24,999 nucleotides of DNA. Source: UBA2256 sp964453055 (GTDB taxonomy: Bacteria; Spirochaetota; Spirochaetia; Treponematales; Rectinemataceae). The notes beneath the pieces were generated by a model, which saw nothing but the letters and a program-made list of their open reading frames with translations, did not search any database and had not been told where the DNA came from. Positions 22,256 to 24,999 of this stretch are shown piece after piece (the first letter of the stretch is position 1; each line of letters begins with the position of its first letter). The translations under genes were made by a program, and so were the position numbers. The DNA is taken from contig CAYVOD010000020.1 of assembly GCA_964453055.1 (NCBI GenBank), positions 1 to 24,999 on the forward strand, read 5' to 3'.

Positions 22256-23073
22256 GTCCCCTGAATTTCGAACCTTCTCGCTTGAGGCTTGATCCCGTTT
22301 TCGGATAGCGCGGAAAGCACGGCCGGTATCAGGCTGTTTTTGATCGCTCCAAGGTTTTCCTGCAAAAACCATACTCCAACGAGAAGCGTCGTTCCGTCTG
22401 GGGTGATGGCGTCCAGGACCAGGATGGGCGCAGGATTTTTAAGGGCCAGCGGTTCGGCGTCCACTACCTTCTGAATGCAGCTCATGGCGAGTCGTAAGTC
22501 CGAATCGTTCGGAAGGGAAAGCCAAAGATCGAATCTTCGCTGAGGATAGTAGCTGATATTGATGATATTGGTCTTGATCAAGGTTTCGTTCGGCACCCTG
22601 ACCAGGCGGCCGTCGAAGGTCTGGAGGCGGATGCACATGAGATCGACCGTTTTCACTACCCCCGTGATAGTATCCACCTGCAGGGTGTCGCCTTCCGAAA
22701 AAAGCTTTTCCGAAAAAAGGAAAAGGCCGGAAATGATATTGGCCACCGAAGTCTGGGCGGCGAAACCTATCGCGATTCCAGCGATGCCGGCGGCTCCCAG
22801 CAGGGCCGAGACATCGAATCCGGCTTTCTTGGTCGCCATTAGGACAACCAGGGTATAGCCTCCGTACTTTATCAGCCTGTCCAAAGTGGAAGCGCTTCGT
22901 TTCGGCAGCACCTTTCTTGAAAATCTCCTGGTCATGATGAATACTATGCGCACCAAGGCGATGCCGACGACGAGAACGAGAAAAACCGAAATGGCAGTCC
23001 TGACCGATTCGGCTGATACGATTTCGCTGAACCAGCCGGTTATAGAATCGAGGAGCCTCTGTCCTGTGTCCAT
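22222..23073 (-). CDS. Small mechanosensitive ion channel (MscS family)
   Basis: The 283-residue protein is the compact MscS type, which opens under membrane tension to release solutes on hypo-osmotic shock. Hydrophobic segments lie at about residues 26-47 and 65-82, and the pore-lining TM3 is typical: LLGAAGIAGIAIGFAAQTSV followed by ANIISGLFLF, rich in Gly/Ala. The beta domain follows with EKLFSEGDTLQVDTITGVV and VRVPNETLIKTNIINIS, both family signatures. The ATG at 23073 is used; upstream in-frame Met codons lie inside the divergent RluD-type gene. A TATAGT box ends 6 nt before the ATG and no good Shine-Dalgarno is seen. The 3' end overlaps truA by 34 nt on the other strand. Confidence 0.92.
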   Translation of the reverse strand: MDTGQRLLDSITGWFSEIVSAESVRTAISVFLVLVVGIALVRIVFIMTRRFSRKVLPKRSASTLDRLIKYGGYTLVVLMATKKAGFDVSALLGAAGIAGIAIGFAAQTSVANIISGLFLFSEKLFSEGDTLQVDTITGVVKTVDLMCIRLQTFDGRLVRVPNETLIKTNIINISYYPQRRFDLWLSLPNDSDLRLAMSCIQKVVDAEPLALKNPAPILVLDAITPDGTTLLVGVWFLQENLGAIKNSLIPAVLSALSENGIKPQARRFEIQGTQPSAAESSRS

Positions 23074-23075
23074 GA

Positions 23076-23088
23076 CCTTACTATAAGG
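23076..23088. promoter_or_regulatory. Palindromic, possibly bidirectional -10 element between mscS-like and rluD-like genes
   Basis: CCTTA-CTA-TAAGG is a perfect inverted repeat that reads as TATAAG on the plus strand (23082-23087) and TATAGT on the minus strand (23085-23080). Each resembles a -10 box serving the gene that diverges in that direction. Neither side has a convincing -35, so it could instead be an operator. Confidence 0.35.
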
Positions 23089-23111
23089 CAAACGAGAGGG
23101 AGAACGGAATA

Positions 23112-24164
23112 GTGTCCAAAGGCGATAAGAGGAAAGACCCGGCGAAGCCAGCCGCTGGTAGAAGAATTTCCGGAGCTCCATCCAAAAACGATAGCCAGGG
23201 TGACTCTCAAGAGAGAGTCCGCAGGTGGAAGGGCTGCGTAGAGTCCGACTCCGGCTTGAGGGCCGACAAATATATCGCTGAGGTGGCCGGCGTTCTGGGC
23301 AGGTCGCAGCTGAAGGCCAGGAACGCAGTCCTATTGGTAGACGGCAAGGCCGCGAAGCTCTCCCGTAAACTGGCCCTGGGCGAGAGCCTGGAACTGACGT
23401 GGTCGGATGAGCCCGAACGGGACTTGATCGCCGAAGACTTAAAGGTATCGCTGCTGTACGAAGACGAAAACGTCTTCGTCTTCGATAAGGCGCAAGGCAT
23501 GGTTACCCACCCGGCGGCGGGGAACTGGCGGGGAACGCTTGCGAACGCCGCGCTCTGGCTGGACGCGGAGCGAAAGGGCAGGGGGGCGGCTCCCCGGGGG
23601 GGAATAGTCCATAGGCTGGATAAGGACACTTCCGGCGTCATAATCGTCGCCAGAAACGCAATCGCTCACGAGTTCTTGGCTGCCCAGTTTAAAAACCGCC
23701 AAGCCCGGAAGGAATATATCGCTTTCGTGCGGGGATTCCCCGGAGAAGAGTCCGGACGAATCGAAAACCTTCTAGCCAGGGACAAGCGGGACAGGAAGAA
23801 ATTCGCCGCCGCGGAATCGGGCGGTAAAAGGGCGATAACTGATTACAGGGTACTTTCACGCTGGAGCTTGAAGGACGGCTGCGATTACTCGCTTGTGGCA
23901 CTCTACCCCAGGACGGGGAGGACTCACCAGCTGCGGGTGCACATGGCTGGGCTCGGCTGTCCCATCGTGGGAGATCCCCTGTACGGGAAAAAGGATACTT
24001 GCTTCCCTGAAGCGACGCTGATGCTCCATGCCAGAAGGCTCAAGATACTCCTGCCGGGCAAGGGCGAAGCTTCGGTTTTCCTGGCTGCCATGCCAGAACG
24101 CTTTACTGCCATGGCGGCTCGGCTCAAGTCCGGAGACAAGGCTGGATCCCGCAATCCTGGCTGA
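23112..24164 (+). CDS. RluA/RluD-family pseudouridine synthase (GTG start)
   Basis: This 350-residue enzyme isomerises uridine in large-subunit rRNA, RluD-like by architecture. A lysine- and serine-rich lead of about 50 residues precedes an S4 RNA-binding domain (LRADKYIAEVAGVLGRSQLK at about residues 54-73), then the catalytic domain with HRLDKDTSG (catalytic Asp170), YPRTGRTHQLRVHMAGLGCP and IVGDPLYG. The order S4 then HRLDxxTSG is that of RluD and RluC; which uridines are modified cannot be told. The start is GTG at 23112 with GAGGGAG about 9 nt upstream; later starts would trim only the disordered lead. It diverges from the channel gene across 38 bp. Confidence 0.93.
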   Translation: MSKGDKRKDPAKPAAGRRISGAPSKNDSQGDSQERVRRWKGCVESDSGLRADKYIAEVAGVLGRSQLKARNAVLLVDGKAAKLSRKLALGESLELTWSDEPERDLIAEDLKVSLLYEDENVFVFDKAQGMVTHPAAGNWRGTLANAALWLDAERKGRGAAPRGGIVHRLDKDTSGVIIVARNAIAHEFLAAQFKNRQARKEYIAFVRGFPGEESGRIENLLARDKRDRKKFAAAESGGKRAITDYRVLSRWSLKDGCDYSLVALYPRTGRTHQLRVHMAGLGCPIVGDPLYGKKDTCFPEATLMLHARRLKILLPGKGEASVFLAAMPERFTAMAARLKSGDKAGSRNPG

Positions 24165-24177
24165 CGAGGGCGGGTAA

Positions 24178-24215
24178 AATAAAAGAGCCCCCCGGGCGGT
24201 CTGCGGGGGGCTCTT
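24178..24215 (-). terminator. Intrinsic terminator of the RNA-binding protein gene
   Basis: AAGAGCCCCCC (24183-24193) and GGGGGGCTCTT (24205-24215) form an 11-bp stem with an 11-nt loop. On the minus strand the stem is followed by TTTTATTTTA, an excellent U tract. On the plus strand the tail is CAGGTTTGG, so termination of the RluD-type gene here would be weaker, though still possible. Confidence 0.85.
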
Positions 24216-24287
24216 CAGGTTTGGTTGACCCTGGGCTTGCGCCCTAGAGCCCGCCAGGCCTTGGTCTCACTACGCTATCGGTGACGA

Positions 24288-24575
24288 TTAGTAGCGGCGG
24301 GGATGGAAGGATCCACCGTCACGGCGGGGCTTGTCTTCAGCCTCGTTGACGCGGAGCTGCCTTCCCATGAATTCGAAACCGTTAAGGGCGTCGATCGCCT
24401 TCTGGGCTTCGTCGTCGTTAGCCATCTCGACAAAGCCGAATCCCTTCGCCTTGCCGGTATAGCGGTCGATGATGATGTTGACGGACGAGACCTCGCCGTA
24501 CTGGGCGAACAGGTCGCGAAGCTGATTCTCGGCGGTGCTGTAATTCATGTTGCCGACATAAACCTTCTTGGACAT
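24288..24575 (-). CDS. Small RRM RNA-binding protein
   Basis: This 95-residue protein is one RNA recognition motif plus a short basic tail. RNP2 is KVYVGNM (residues 4-10) and RNP1 is KGFGFVEM (residues 44-51), with the aromatic residues that stack on RNA present. The tail ends KPRRDGGSFHPRRY, which should add nonspecific RNA affinity. Such small RRM proteins occur in spirochaetes and cyanobacteria, where some respond to cold or stress. The ATG at 24575 is chosen over an upstream Met at 24602 because the protein then starts MSKKVYVGN, as the family does; GAGG lies 9 nt before it. The gene has its own promoter, a long leader and a strong terminator, so it is monocistronic. Confidence 0.94.
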   Translation of the reverse strand: MSKKVYVGNMNYSTAENQLRDLFAQYGEVSSVNIIIDRYTGKAKGFGFVEMANDDEAQKAIDALNGFEFMGRQLRVNEAEDKPRRDGGSFHPRRY

Positions 24576-24895
24576 TCGGAAAAACCTCGATTGGGCCGTC
24601 ATCGCAGGACGACAGCACGGATCCGTCCGCCTAGGGCGGACGTACGTCGCTCTCAGAGAAGCCTAAGCATACGGCTCGGCCGTCTTTATGGCAGGGTTAC
24701 GAGGCTTGATTAGCGATGCTGGGGTCTTTCCGAAGGAAGAAGCGAGTGGGGCGGGGGCTCTGGAGATTTCGACCGCCGAACCCCCAAAACCGTACACAAA
24801 GGAATGACGATGCATGAAAAGCCGGTTTCTACCTTAAAAACGGGGGCAGTATTCCTAACCCTCCGAAAGTGCAAGAAGCCGCATACACGGCTTCA
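24576..24895 (-). promoter_or_regulatory. Long structured 5' leader of the RRM gene
   Basis: From the predicted transcription start near 24895 to the ATG at 24575 about 320 nt hold no convincing gene. Several stems can be drawn: GAAGCCG/CGGCTTC (24875-24881 with 24888-24894) at the very 5' end, GGGGGCTC/GAACCCCC (24753-24760 with 24778-24785, one G-U pair), and an 8-bp stem CGTCCGCC/GGCGGACG (24624-24631 with 24635-24642). No known riboswitch or RNA class was recognised. A 50-codon ORF (24815-24663) lies within but lacks a ribosome-binding site. Confidence 0.5.
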
Positions 24896-24901
24896 TTCGA
24901 G

Positions 24902-24931
24902 AGTATATGGGTATTCTCGGAGAGCCGTCAA
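24902..24931 (-). promoter_or_regulatory. Promoter of the RRM gene
   Basis: TTGACG (24931-24926) and TATACT (24907-24902), each 5 of 6 to consensus, are 18 bp apart on the minus strand. Transcription would start near 24895 and immediately enter the 7-bp stem-loop at 24894-24875. Confidence 0.6.
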
Positions 24932-24941
24932 CTGCTTTTGC

Positions 24942-24995
24942 GTTATTTTACCGTAATTTAATTCGCCTTGACAAAGAATTCCCCATCCGTATAAT
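24942..24995 (+). promoter_or_regulatory. Perfect-consensus sigma-70 promoter with UP-like element, reading out of the window
   Basis: TTGACA (24968-24973) and TATAAT (24990-24995) both match consensus fully, with a 16-bp spacer. The bases just upstream (24942-24963) are A/T-rich with T and A tracts, unlike the GC-rich surroundings, and resemble an UP element. The transcribed gene lies beyond the window edge; a highly expressed gene or a stable RNA operon would fit. Confidence 0.75.
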
Positions 24996-24999
24996 CGAA

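Noticed and set aside
24711..24750. SRP-RNA-like GAAGGAAG segment on the plus strand
   Set aside because: Only a short resemblance to the 4.5S/SRP core; the conserved GGTCAGG partner strand is missing and the stem is 5 bp only.
24663..24815. 50-codon minus-strand ORF in the RRM leader (MHRHSFVYGFGG...)
   Set aside because: No ribosome-binding site near its ATG and an Arg/Pro/Ala-rich composition typical of chance ORFs in GC-rich DNA. A leader peptide cannot be excluded.

Overview
The window looks like a draft-genome scaffold from a GC-rich spirochaete, most likely in or near the Treponema/Rectinema part of the phylum. The main clues are a short alanyl-tRNA synthetase with no C-terminal domain, a folP-cdaA-ybbR-acpS-truA gene string of the kind I associate with treponemes, a lipoprotein with a relaxed spirochaete-style lipobox, and a small one-RRM RNA-binding protein. 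The assignment is by inference from gene content only. A run of exactly 100 N breaks truA, so this is assembled draft sequence. All gene calls come from reading translations, motifs and start sites; no database search was possible.

Layout. Positions 1-10351 (minus strand) hold one tightly packed operon read right to left: a 1271-residue GH13 (alpha-amylase family) protein, an AddB-like iron-sulfur nuclease, an AddA-like helicase-nuclease (coding ends overlap by 14 and 4 nt), and the first 24 codons of another gene cut by the window edge. A TetR-family regulator with a TTG start diverges from it. Positions 11131-13151 hold a lysozyme-like lytic transglycosylase lipoprotein (minus), and divergent from it a single-domain L-asparaginase-like gene coupled to a second TetR regulator. 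Four GGGGCAA-type half-sites lie in the divergent promoter region. Positions 13090-16063 hold an NAD-dependent epimerase (minus) and alaS (plus). An unrecognised 187-residue ORF (minus) fills exactly the space between alaS and dxs.

Positions 16628-22255 form a plus-strand housekeeping string: dxs (isoprenoid precursors), folP (folate), cdaA and a YbbR-domain protein (cyclic di-AMP synthesis and its regulator), acpS (acyl carrier protein activation) and truA (tRNA pseudouridine). Most joints overlap, so translation is probably coupled; only acpS is preceded by a gap, of 92 nt. A small mechanosensitive channel (minus) and an RluD-type pseudouridine synthase (plus) diverge at 23073/23112. The right end has an RRM protein (minus) with its terminator, a structured leader of about 320 nt, and, at the very edge, a perfect-consensus sigma-70 promoter pointing out of the window.

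The most interesting signals are regulatory. Several genes (GH13, asparaginase-like, alaS, perhaps mscS) have a -10 box only 6-8 nt before the start codon and no Shine-Dalgarno sequence, which predicts leaderless mRNAs. Two other genes begin their predicted transcripts with a stem-loop. I see no CRISPR array, prophage, insertion sequence, rRNA or tRNA in the window.
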